Part shown: positions 42,453 through 50,510 of the stretch, one piece after another
Position numbering within the stretch: the stretch's first letter is position 1
How the letters are laid out: every line of letters begins with the position of its first letter
DNA from: a bacterium
GTDB taxonomy: Bacteria > Chlamydiota > Chlamydiia > Chlamydiales > SM23-39
Length of the DNA: 50,640 bases
Direction of reading: 5' to 3'
NCBI GenBank assembly: GCA_021780355.1
Contig: JAJXYX010000053.1
Span: 1-50,640, forward strand
The notes under the pieces: model-generated
Told to the model about the DNA's origin: nothing
Seen by the model: only the letters and a program-made list of their open reading frames with translations
Database searches by the model: none
Made by a program: the position numbers and the translations under genes

Positions 42453-43052
42453 ATGGCCGCACCGCTCATCCGTTTAGAAGTCAATTGGCAAGGAAGCTTT
42501 TTATATGGAGAAAAACATCCTATCGCCAGCGTAGAACTCAAACAAGACCATTCTAGGCAATTTTTTTTGCATCTTCTAGCCAAAATCAATAATAAACTCC
42601 CTCCTGAAGAAGAGCAGCCCTTATCCTTTACAGTAAAACAGCAAAGCGACAACTACGTACGAAAAAGGAAAACTTATCTTTATCGGCAATTCGATTGTCC
42701 AGCGGACCTTATCAAAGAACTCAAACTTTCTCTCAATGTTCGGGTGCGCGGAAAAAAAACTTCCTCACAAAATGTGAATCAAAGACGCACCACCGTCACT
42801 CAAATCACAGTTCCTCTGTCGGACATTCCCGCATTAGATCCTTTAGAAGCGTATCAAATCAACATCACTCATGCAAAAGATCATCTGCAAGCTTGCCTCA
42901 TCAAAAAAGTTCATACAGCAGCACTGCCCCTTCTTATGCAAGAAGCAGATCCTCCTATCGGACTGCAAAAGGCGAATGAACAAGAAGCGGAAATAGAGAA
43001 GGAGCCTGAGTGGGATGTTTGTTCTTACGTATGTTCCCTAGCCCTTTTTTAA
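42453..43052 (+). CDS. hypothetical protein, 199 aa, downstream of tyrP
   Basis: I do not recognise this protein. A weak Shine-Dalgarno (AAGAGAA) lies 10 nt before the ATG. It has no signal peptide or membrane segment. It looks like a soluble beta-rich domain (IRLEVNWQGSFLYGEKHPIA, TVTQITVPLSDIPALDPLEA), with two Cys near the C-terminal CSYVCSLALF. Probably cotranscribed with tyrP. It overlaps the end of the convergent YidD-like gene by 15 bp. Confidence 0.65.
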   Translation: MAAPLIRLEVNWQGSFLYGEKHPIASVELKQDHSRQFFLHLLAKINNKLPPEEEQPLSFTVKQQSDNYVRKRKTYLYRQFDCPADLIKELKLSLNVRVRGKKTSSQNVNQRRTTVTQITVPLSDIPALDPLEAYQINITHAKDHLQACLIKKVHTAALPLLMQEADPPIGLQKANEQEAEIEKEPEWDVCSYVCSLALF

Positions 43053-43445
43053 AGGCAGATACTTGTCGCTTAAGGCAGGATCGAATTTAAACTCCTGCCC
43101 ATCGACTATAACGGTCGGATAGACCCATTTTTCATCATTTTCTCGAAGAAGACGATCGCACCCCATGATAAATCCTTTCACAAAACCGTAGCGCTGCATG
43201 GCAAGCTGCATATAGCGAGAGCTACTGGGACGGAAAGAGCTGCGAGGCCCGTCGACAGGAGAAATCACCTCTTGATGGAAGCGGATCACTGCATCTGCGA
43301 CCCTCGTAGCTAAAGAGGAAACTTGAGCCTGCGCGCGTTTAGGCGGAATTTTCAAATCGCTATCGCGTCCCCAAGGCTCTTGGAAATGGGGGCGGGCAAA
43401 GAGAGAAGAAGAAAAAAAAAGGATGATCAAAAAATTAAAACGCAT
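43038..43445 (-). CDS. exported YidD-like protein lacking the conserved cysteines
   Basis: The ATG at 43445 overlaps the stop of the upstream gene by 11 bp, and gives a signal peptide MRFNFLIILFFSSSLFARP. The core VIRFHQEVISPVDGPRSSFR, PSSSRYMQLAMQRYGFVKGF and CDRLLREND aligns with YidD, the membrane-protein insertion efficiency factor. YidD is normally a small cytoplasmic-face amphipathic protein with three conserved cysteines (GPxCRF, PTCSxY, KCHP). Here these read GPRSSF, PSSSRY and RENDE, so all are lost, and a signal peptide is added. It is coupled to the lipoprotein and secretin genes, pointing to an envelope role other than the usual one. The start at 43580 given by the longest frame is inside the upstream gene. 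Confidence 0.78.
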   Translation of the reverse strand: MRFNFLIILFFSSSLFARPHFQEPWGRDSDLKIPPKRAQAQVSSLATRVADAVIRFHQEVISPVDGPRSSFRPSSSRYMQLAMQRYGFVKGFIMGCDRLLRENDEKWVYPTVIVDGQEFKFDPALSDKYLPLKKG

Positions 43446-44379
43446 GATCCAACATAAGGACGGGAAATAATTTTGAGTCATTAAGAACAGCCGATGCATT
43501 TGTCTCATAAATCCGCTCGTTATAATATTTGGCTTCCTGGCCGGCGCCATAAATACCGCCAAAATACCAACCTGCCTCAAAACTTAGTGTAATAATCCCT
43601 GCGGCCACATTTCCTCTATGAAAAAATTGATAGGCGGCAGCTAAAAAAAGGCCATTGAGAAAAAAAGCCGTCACCGCCGATTTTTTCTGTCCTATATAAA
43701 GGTATCCTGCTCCTGGAAGAAAGGCATTGAGAAGCTGCGCTTTGGCCACCGATTTTTTATTTGCATAATAGCAGTCTAAAAGCCTGTCAAGATAGGAGGG
43801 GTGGATAAAATGTTCATTGATTTGCTCGATCGTACACAGATCGCCCGTTCGAAGCGCTGAAGAGATTGTGAGCTTTTCGCCAGTGGCTGGAAAAGTGTTT
43901 TGGATAATTTCTAAAATCCTCTGCTGTTTTTCAGGATTTTCCATCTCGCGATAGCATTCATAAAGGATCAGCAAAAGATCATGGTACGCTGGAAACGATT
44001 TATCTACGTGGGCGAGTTCAGTTTTTTCAAACTCTTCTGTCGCCTCATCATAGCGCTTGCCCAAAAAGAAACAAAAGACGATGTCGTATTGGATTTCCAA
44101 CTTTCTTGAACTGTCGGAAGAGACTAAAATTTCCGCTCGTTTAAATGTAGACACTGCGCGGTAAAGATCTAGCTGGTCGGCAAAAGCTCTCGCGATAATG
44201 TACTCTCGGCCCCAATCAGTGCTACGCTCTTCAGAAGTTAATGGAGGAAACGCCCCTTTTAACGTCTCAAAATACTGATCTTGAATCTCATACGACACTC
44301 TCGGATCGATGCGGTCTACGACGCGATAGCAAGAGGCGAAAAATAAACAGAGTAAAATGGCAGTATATTTATTCATCAT
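43435..44379 (-). CDS. TPR-type lipoprotein with C-terminal membrane domain, 314 aa
   Basis: The N-terminus MNKYTAILLCLFFASCYRVV has lipobox FASC. Residues about 50-200 are helical and look like degenerate tetratricopeptide repeats (LDLYRAVSTFKRAEILVSSD, FCFFLGKRYDEATEEFEKTE). The C-terminal part starts with LLNAFLPGAGYLYIGQKKSA and has two hydrophobic helices, a pattern seen in DUF5683/TM2-like proteins. Its ATG overlaps the secretin stop (ATGATGAATAA), and its own stop overlaps the YidD-like start. So the three genes are translated as a coupled set and probably act in one envelope complex. It may be the secretin's pilotin or assembly factor; that is inference. Confidence 0.75.
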   Translation of the reverse strand: MMNKYTAILLCLFFASCYRVVDRIDPRVSYEIQDQYFETLKGAFPPLTSEERSTDWGREYIIARAFADQLDLYRAVSTFKRAEILVSSDSSRKLEIQYDIVFCFFLGKRYDEATEEFEKTELAHVDKSFPAYHDLLLILYECYREMENPEKQQRILEIIQNTFPATGEKLTISSALRTGDLCTIEQINEHFIHPSYLDRLLDCYYANKKSVAKAQLLNAFLPGAGYLYIGQKKSAVTAFFLNGLFLAAAYQFFHRGNVAAGIITLSFEAGWYFGGIYGAGQEAKYYNERIYETNASAVLNDSKLFPVLMLDHAF

Positions 44380-47300
44380 CTACTGTTTTGATCATCTCCA
44401 TCCCCTCGTCAAAACCATGCTCTAGGTAAGGAGATCCTGCTTGATCGCGGAAAAATTCTTCTTGCGCCTTAGAAATTTTCTTCATGTCATCGAGAGAATC
44501 GAGAATGTGGGGACGAATAAAAATGACCACGTTGGAGTTATTATCCAAAGAAGTCTCAGTAGAAAACGCTGCTCCAATTAAGGGAAGCCCGCCTAGGCAA
44601 GGAAGCCCTGTAGAAGTTTTCTCTTTAGTTGTTTGAATTTGTCCGCTGAGAATCAAAAAGTTGTTGTCAGGCACGTGGACTGTTGTCTGCATTGTCGTTT
44701 TTGTCGTAGTGATCCCTTGCAAAGTGGTCGTTCCATTGCTCAATGTCGTCACTTGGTTTTGCGTATTGCCAACAGTAGAACTTTGATCAAAAGCAATATC
44801 TAAAGTCACAATATCTGAATTGCCAAGAACAGGGGTAATCGTCAAACTCATCCCGATATCCCGATATTCGATGTTTGTTGTGTTGACCGTATTAGTACTG
44901 GTGTTGCTGACAAAAGACCCTGTAAATGGAATATTTTGACCGACAAAATAAGAAGAGGTTTTGCTATCTTGCGCAATGACTTTAGGATTCATCACAATGG
45001 CCGTTTCACTTTCTGTTTGCAAGGCGTTGAGAAGCGAGCCGAGAGTCAAAAAGGTTTGGCCATTATGCCGAATCACTTCACCAATAATGCCTAAATCGAA
45101 TCCTGTCGGAGAAAAGGGAATCAGCTGGGGAACTGGAATGGTTGAAGTAGCTGCGTTTGTCGTCCCTGTCGTTGTGGCTGTAGGCATCGTTCCACCCGGG
45201 TTAATATTATTCAACCCTTGAGAGAAAGAGTCCAAAACAGCAGGAGAAGCGGAACTTGGGATCGGGTTGTTTATACTGCCGGAAAACTTGTCTCTATACT
45301 TGTATTTACCGCCCCATTCCAGCCCGAACGACAAGGAGTTAATGAGCGATGTCTGAATGACAAGCATTTCAATAAAGACTTGTTTTAAGGGAATATCCAA
45401 GCTCTTGATCAGCTCGCGCAGGCGCACCAGGGTCTCTTGATCGCCTGAGGAGAGAAGCGAATTCGTCACTTCCAGCCACTGGATCGAATTGATTGCGTTC
45501 AAAAGATTTTGGTTCACAGCGGCTGAAGTAATCGTCAAATCTTTTGCAATTTGACGCAGCGCTCCTTGAATCTCATCGCCCTTATGGAACTGGAGCTTAT
45601 AGACGAGGAAACTTGTATTTTCAATTCCTTCAATCGGGTTATCCCCGCCGATCGTTTCACTTGGGGCCAAATTCTGCGGAATATCGAATGTTTTGAGAAG
45701 CTCTTTGAGCTGCGTCAGAGATTTTTCTGTCCCTGTAAACACAAGCGAATGAGTTTTTTCCACCCATCTGGCCGACGAAATCGTATTGAATAAATCGGTA
45801 TCGCAAAGACCGCTCGATTTGACGCCTTCGGCGAAATCCTCAAGCAATTTGATCAGATCGGGCCCCTTCACATAAAGCAATGAGTAGAGATAAAACTGGC
45901 TCGGCCCTGCGCAGCAAACGCCGCTTTCCTGAGCTTCTGCAGAACAAGAGCTGGCCGTATCGAATTTCTCAACGAGCTTTTGTACTTTTGCCAGAGCATC
46001 TTCCGGCCCCGTAAACATCACCGAATTGGTCTCGCTGATGTATTGCATGCTTGCTAAAGCCGCCACAAAATCCGTTTCCGAGGTGCCCGATTTTTTTAAG
46101 TCGGCCACAATTTTATTGATTGCGCTCACGATCTGATCTCCAGAGGCAAACTGGAGTTTGTAGAGGAAAAAGGTCGTTTTGCCCAAGTGCTGGATCGTTT
46201 TTTGCGAAGCGACGTCGACATCTTTAATGAGCGTTTGGATCTTTTGCAGAGCCTCTTCCGTCCCCGTAAAGATAATCGAATTGGTGCTATCGACATATTT
46301 CATCGACTCAATTGTCGACAAAAAGTTTGAATCGGCAAGCTGGGAATTTTTTAAATTTTCACCGATGTCGCGAAGCGCCTTTTGAATCTTCGCCGCATCC
46401 AAATTTTGAGGCTTATAGAGATAAAACTGGTTGCGGGCCAATACTGCAGCAGCAGGCCGAGGGTAGTCGTATTTAGCAAGTAAATCTTTCGCCTCTTCAA
46501 TCGCTTTCACATCGCCTGTTAAAAGGATCGAATTCGTCTCTTTGACGTAGCGCATCGAATCGATAACTTGGATCAATTTGGTATCGATCATGCCAGATTT
46601 TTTCAAATTGTTCGCCAAATTCTCCAAATCTTCTTCGACCAAATCGCCAGTCGTATTTTGCAGTCGATAAAGAAAATATCCCGAAGCCGCATAAGCTGAA
46701 GAGATATCATAATTGGCGATCAACTGTTTGACCTCTTCCAGCGTATCTACGCTTCCTGTCAATAGAGCCGAGTTTGTCCCTTGGATATAGCGGATCGATT
46801 CCAGCGTGTGGAGCAATTTGGGATCTGCAGCGCCCGATTGCTTTAAGTTATCGACCAAATTTTTTAGCGACTCTTCCAAAACAGAGGTCGTCGTATTTTG
46901 CAACTTATACACATAATAGCCGACTCTTTTCACAGAAGCGGCTGAAACATCTAACGTCGTGAGCACCTCTTCCACCCGTTTTAATGACGGAGCATCGCCA
47001 GTAAACAAAAGCGAATGGGTCGACGGGATCCATTTTACGCTCTGCAACGAGCGGAGCAGACCTGGATCTGCCAGATGGCCCGATTGCAAATTGTGCTCCA
47101 TCTCTTTCAAAGAAGAGATCAGCTGCTCGCCTGACTGATGCACGGGCTTATAGATAAAAAACTGACTGCTAACCGGAGCCGAAACCTGAACTCCCTTATC
47201 CAAGAGAGGAAGGATCTCTTGCACCCTTTTTAAAGCAGCGTCCGATCCTGTAAAAAGGAGCGAATGGCTCTCCGAGATGAGCTGCATATTTTCAATCGTC

Positions 47301-48829
47301 TCAACCAGCCCGTCTGCATCGATATGGGCTTTTTTCAAATCCGCGGCAAAGTGTTTTAAGGAAGCTTCGATATCATGAGGCGAGGCTTGCTGGATCTGGT
47401 AAAGGAAAAACTGCTCTTGTCCAATCGCCTTAGAAGAGCCGTCCGATGTGTCAATCGTCAAAAGCAGCTCTTTAACGCGCCCGAAAGTAGACTCTTCCCC
47501 TGAAAAAAAGAGCGTATTCGTCAACGGATTGACCTTCGCGCTTTCCATCGTATGAAGAAGCGCTGGGTTAACACCTTTCGTCCCCTTTAAATTTTTAGCC
47601 ATCTCGTGAATGGCCATCTGCACTTCTTTAGGGCTTCTATGCTGCGGTCTAAAAATAAAAAACGCGCTGCTCAAAACCGCTCCTTGCTTCGGAGCGACAT
47701 CTAAAGCCGGCAAAAATTCTTTTAACTTTTCAATCGACTCTTTGGACGCAATGAACAAAATAGAATTGGTCTCATGCACCAGTTTTGCCTGATTCAGCGA
47801 CTCGATCAGATCAAAATCCAGCACACCAGCGTGTCTTAAGCTCGACGCAATATCTCTAAGTCCTTGGACGACGCTCTCTCCCGTAGCATGCTCAATTTTA
47901 TAAACGTAAACATTATCCGCCTTGAATCCATGGCGCCCCAAATCCCCTTTTTTAGGAACAATGTCCAACCGTTTTAAAACCGCCACGGCCTTTTCATTCA
48001 AATCAGGCGTCGACACGATATAAATCGTGCGGGCCAGCGGCTGAGGCACCATAATAAAGGGACTTCCTCGCACAATAGGATCCAAAATTTGAGTCGCAAG
48101 TCCAATCAAAAATTCTGCCGAATTATGCTTCGTCTCATACGTTTGCGTCTCAATATTCGCATACGGCATATCTAAATTTTCAATCAAAAGAGCCACTTTC
48201 TCAACGTTTGCCGTCACGTCAGTTAAAATCAGCTGTTTTGTCTCCGGCGACACATCTAAAATCGACTCTTTTGAAATCATCGGCCGAATAATGGCTGCGA
48301 CCGACTCCGGCTTCAGCATCTTCACCCGAAATAGTCTTGTCACAATCGGAGAATTCCCCTCTCCTCGATTATGAAGCATCAGTTTTGCAATCTGCTTCAC
48401 ATCCGGGTTCTTATGGATCACTAAGTTATTGTCCTGCTCGAGCAAGCTCAGCCCATGAATGCGCAGCAGCTGAACCAACGTCGCCATGACATTTTTTGAT
48501 GTCATCGGCCCTTCAGAAACGACGGTCACATTGAAATTCAGATCGGTTTCGTTAAAAATAAAATTGACACCGCAAATTTTACTCGCAAAGCGGATGTATT
48601 CGATAATGGAAAGCGTATTGTAATTGATGGTATATCCATCTTTTGAATTGATCTTCATCAATTCATCATGGACTGTAATCGGAGAGGCCAAAGGCAGTTC
48701 TTCTACAATCGCAGCTTCTTCCACAACCGGCGTTTCCATAGGCAATACCGCCTCTTCAACGGAAGAAGAGTAGGCCGCTGCTGCAAAAAACACAAAAAAT
48801 AAACTAGCTGAGATCCAAGTACAATTCAT
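44369..48829 (-). CDS. gspD: giant GspD-type secretin with ten extra N-domain repeats, 1486 aa
   Basis: This is an outer-membrane secretin, the gated channel of a type II secretion or related system. The signal peptide (SASLFFVFFAAAAYSSS) is followed by an N0 domain at about 55-140 (INYNTLSIIEYIRFASKICG) and ring-building N domains at about 160-220 and 225-290. Ten tandem repeats of about 81-95 residues start near 307, 390, 473, 556, 637, 718, 801, 887, 978 and 1073. Each has F-[FY]-x-Y-[KR], an amphipathic helix, then T-[NH]-S-[IL]-x-[FL]-T-G. The secretin barrel follows from about 1147 (VFIEMLVIQTSLINSLSFGL, VMNPKVIAQDSKTSSYFVGQ). Typical GspD has 600-760 residues. No gspE or gspF is adjacent. 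Confidence 0.9.
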   Translation of the reverse strand: MNCTWISASLFFVFFAAAAYSSSVEEAVLPMETPVVEEAAIVEELPLASPITVHDELMKINSKDGYTINYNTLSIIEYIRFASKICGVNFIFNETDLNFNVTVVSEGPMTSKNVMATLVQLLRIHGLSLLEQDNNLVIHKNPDVKQIAKLMLHNRGEGNSPIVTRLFRVKMLKPESVAAIIRPMISKESILDVSPETKQLILTDVTANVEKVALLIENLDMPYANIETQTYETKHNSAEFLIGLATQILDPIVRGSPFIMVPQPLARTIYIVSTPDLNEKAVAVLKRLDIVPKKGDLGRHGFKADNVYVYKIEHATGESVVQGLRDIASSLRHAGVLDFDLIESLNQAKLVHETNSILFIASKESIEKLKEFLPALDVAPKQGAVLSSAFFIFRPQHRSPKEVQMAIHEMAKNLKGTKGVNPALLHTMESAKVNPLTNTLFFSGEESTFGRVKELLLTIDTSDGSSKAIGQEQFFLYQIQQASPHDIEASLKHFAADLKKAHIDADGLVETIENMQLISESHSLLFTGSDAALKRVQEILPLLDKGVQVSAPVSSQFFIYKPVHQSGEQLISSLKEMEHNLQSGHLADPGLLRSLQSVKWIPSTHSLLFTGDAPSLKRVEEVLTTLDVSAASVKRVGYYVYKLQNTTTSVLEESLKNLVDNLKQSGAADPKLLHTLESIRYIQGTNSALLTGSVDTLEEVKQLIANYDISSAYAASGYFLYRLQNTTGDLVEEDLENLANNLKKSGMIDTKLIQVIDSMRYVKETNSILLTGDVKAIEEAKDLLAKYDYPRPAAAVLARNQFYLYKPQNLDAAKIQKALRDIGENLKNSQLADSNFLSTIESMKYVDSTNSIIFTGTEEALQKIQTLIKDVDVASQKTIQHLGKTTFFLYKLQFASGDQIVSAINKIVADLKKSGTSETDFVAALASMQYISETNSVMFTGPEDALAKVQKLVEKFDTASSCSAEAQESGVCCAGPSQFYLYSLLYVKGPDLIKLLEDFAEGVKSSGLCDTDLFNTISSARWVEKTHSLVFTGTEKSLTQLKELLKTFDIPQNLAPSETIGGDNPIEGIENTSFLVYKLQFHKGDEIQGALRQIAKDLTITSAAVNQNLLNAINSIQWLEVTNSLLSSGDQETLVRLRELIKSLDIPLKQVFIEMLVIQTSLINSLSFGLEWGGKYKYRDKFSGSINNPIPSSASPAVLDSFSQGLNNINPGGTMPTATTTGTTNAATSTIPVPQLIPFSPTGFDLGIIGEVIRHNGQTFLTLGSLLNALQTESETAIVMNPKVIAQDSKTSSYFVGQNIPFTGSFVSNTSTNTVNTTNIEYRDIGMSLTITPVLGNSDIVTLDIAFDQSSTVGNTQNQVTTLSNGTTTLQGITTTKTTMQTTVHVPDNNFLILSGQIQTTKEKTSTGLPCLGGLPLIGAAFSTETSLDNNSNVVIFIRPHILDSLDDMKKISKAQEEFFRDQAGSPYLEHGFDEGMEMIKTVDDE
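45397..47911 (-). repeat. coding region of ten tandem N-domain repeats in the secretin
   Basis: About 2.5 kb encode ten successive modules with a period of roughly 250 bp. Conserved blocks at the protein level are QFFLYK-type starts and TNSILFTG-type ends. DNA-level identity between modules is low, so the array is old and protein-selected rather than a recent tandem duplication. Confidence 0.85.
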
Positions 48830-49129
48830 AAACTCAACTTTTCACACTCAAAAGCGCACGTTCAAATTTTTATCGCTATTACCATCTCGCGAGCTTTACA
48901 CCCTTCTATACTATCCTCTCAGAGAAATTGATGCAACAGGTATGCAAACACTTAGAGATAACATCAGCAATCCACCCGCCCTCTCAAGCAGAATCCATCT
49001 TGTCCGCATCGTAAAATACCATTTTAATTAATGCAATGAACAACTACGCAATTCTTACCGCTGTCAGTTGAAGGGCTCCGCCCTTCAACCCGCCAAAAGG
49101 CTGACGCCCTCTGGACTCCCTTTTGTTTT
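48830..49129. other. intergenic region upstream of the secretin, with a REP-like half element
   Basis: I see no gene. The left part should hold the secretin promoter. At 49068-49088 a perfect hairpin TTGAAGGGC-TCC-GCCCTTCAA starts a REP-like element whose following sequence (CCTCTGGACTCC, TTTTGTTTTTA) matches 19992-20016. The right half of that element is missing, replaced by the family A palindrome. Confidence 0.65.
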
Positions 49130-49295
49130 TATACCGTTCGTGACTCAAGAATCGGCTATTGGACGGGTTCAAAGCGCCAAAAATCGAATGCGGCAAAGTG
49201 GGCTAGTATGAGGCAATACAATCCACTTTGCCGCATTCGATTTTTGGCAGCTTTAAACCCGTCCAATAGCCAATTCTTGAGTCACGAACGGTATA
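49130..49295. mobile_element. complete family A palindromic MITE-like element
   Basis: This 166-bp near-perfect palindrome runs from TATACCGTTCGTGACTCAAG to the complementary CTTGAGTCACGAACGGTATA. It has inner arms GCCAAAAATCGAATGCGGCA and complement, and a short AT-rich centre. It is the only full family A copy in the window and defines the ends seen in the partial copies. TA at both ends fits TA-targeting transposition. No coding sequence is inside. Confidence 0.88.
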
Positions 49296-49307
49296 CATAA
49301 TGTATAT

Positions 49308-49356
49308 AGTAGTTCCAGTTGAAAGACACCCTAAGAACCTTTCAAGCGGAACCACT
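49308..49356 (-). terminator. imperfect hairpin downstream of the DUF1826-like gene
   Basis: AGTAGTTCCAGTTGAAAG and CTTTCAAGCGGAACCACT form an imperfect 18-bp stem around a 13-nt loop. It lies about 50 bp beyond the stop of the minus-strand gene at 49407, so it probably ends that transcript. Confidence 0.5.
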
Positions 49357-49406
49357 ATGTTACCCCATGTTAAAAATCGAGGAATCCTTGGTTTGTGGAC
49401 AGCCTC

Positions 49407-50231
49407 TTAGGTGTGGAGGAGCGCAATAGGATCTGTCTCAATACGGTCTCCATTTACAGTATATAAGAGTCGATTCTCATAAATCTTTGGGCCGCGATGG
49501 ATCGTAGCTGTATTAAATACGCTTATATCATACCGATCCCCTTCTAAGACTCTTTCGGGATTAGCTTCCGTGATTTCTGTAATTTTTTTCATCGCCGTCC
49601 GAGAATCCCTATCGTTTGCTAAGAACTCATCATACTCTGATTTTGTCGAATAAAAAAACTGGGAGGTACTACCTTTAAAAGCAATCGTCACCCGCAATCC
49701 TTCAGGTTTGGACAAAGAGGGGCTCCAGCTTCCGTCAATATGCCAATCTGGAGAATTACTAGCTATTGCAAGTTGGCATGAAGTGATCTTGTTTTGATCC
49801 AATTGATTCATAACCCGGGATAAAATTTTGGTAGCTTTTTCTACATTTTCACTATCTAATCGCTCTTCATTAGAGACGCGTCCCAAATGCTGAATCTTAT
49901 GATTTTCAAACGCGCTCACCAATTCTCTATAAGTTAATCCATCTAAAAAAATCTTTTCTTCTTCACTTAAAACACTAACAAACAAAAAAGGTTTTTCGCC
50001 TTTTCTAATCTTTTCAACAGCTTCTTCAATTGAAGAGCTTCTCAGAGCGTGCCTGTCTACAAAAAAGGGGCTGGGGGAAGAGACTTCGCCTTGTTGAACG
50101 TTCATTGCAAGACTTTGACCTCTGAAATCCGATCTAGAATGTATTCCCCCTCTAGATTCCAAAGGTTCTGTTACTTTGTTGGTGTTAGATATAAAATAGG
50201 AAGAACTTTGTTCAATTGTTAAACTAGACAT
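49407..50231 (-). CDS. DUF1826/2-oxoglutarate-oxygenase-like protein, 274 aa
   Basis: The C-terminal half has a likely metal facial triad: H164-x-D166 in PDWHIDGSWS and H245 in ATIHRGPKIYENRLLYTV, with Arg254 in the position that often binds the co-substrate. The LRVTIAFKGSTSQFF strand between them is like DUF1826, whose members carry HxD, an LR...Y/F-x-G stretch and an HRxP block. So an Fe(II)-dependent dioxygenase-type fold is likely. The N-terminal roughly 80 residues are polar and Ser-rich, without a signal peptide, and might be a type III secretion signal. Substrate unknown; the fold call is by motif only. Confidence 0.6.
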   Translation of the reverse strand: MSSLTIEQSSSYFISNTNKVTEPLESRGGIHSRSDFRGQSLAMNVQQGEVSSPSPFFVDRHALRSSSIEEAVEKIRKGEKPFLFVSVLSEEEKIFLDGLTYRELVSAFENHKIQHLGRVSNEERLDSENVEKATKILSRVMNQLDQNKITSCQLAIASNSPDWHIDGSWSPSLSKPEGLRVTIAFKGSTSQFFYSTKSEYDEFLANDRDSRTAMKKITEITEANPERVLEGDRYDISVFNTATIHRGPKIYENRLLYTVNGDRIETDPIALLHT

Positions 50232-50510
50232 TTTTTACCCACGTTTTACATAAATTAAAGTGAACGGTCAATCGTCTCTCCAAGAAGATTAGCGCAGCCT
50301 TGGCAACTACATAGCGGCTCATGATCTGATATAATTTCCAGGCTGGGCAGAGGTGAACCCTGTGGCCTAATGGCATCCAAGGAATTGTTGAAGGCCAATA
50401 AAGAAGAACCCGCAATCGCTTTCACTCAAGAATCCGCCAGAGACTAAGACGCCTGAGGCCTTTCTCACACAGAAAAATGAAAACAATCAGACATCAACCC
50501 TAAAGTTATT
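50232..50510. other. gene-free stretch before the IS element
   Basis: I see no convincing gene. Short open frames exist on both strands (for example plus strand 50370-50447, 25 codons), but none has a recognisable domain. It may be decayed coding DNA. Confidence 0.5.

Noticed and set aside
50224-50415. 63-codon minus-strand frame near the right end
   Set aside because: It overlaps the start of the DUF1826-like gene and has no ribosome-binding site or recognisable sequence.
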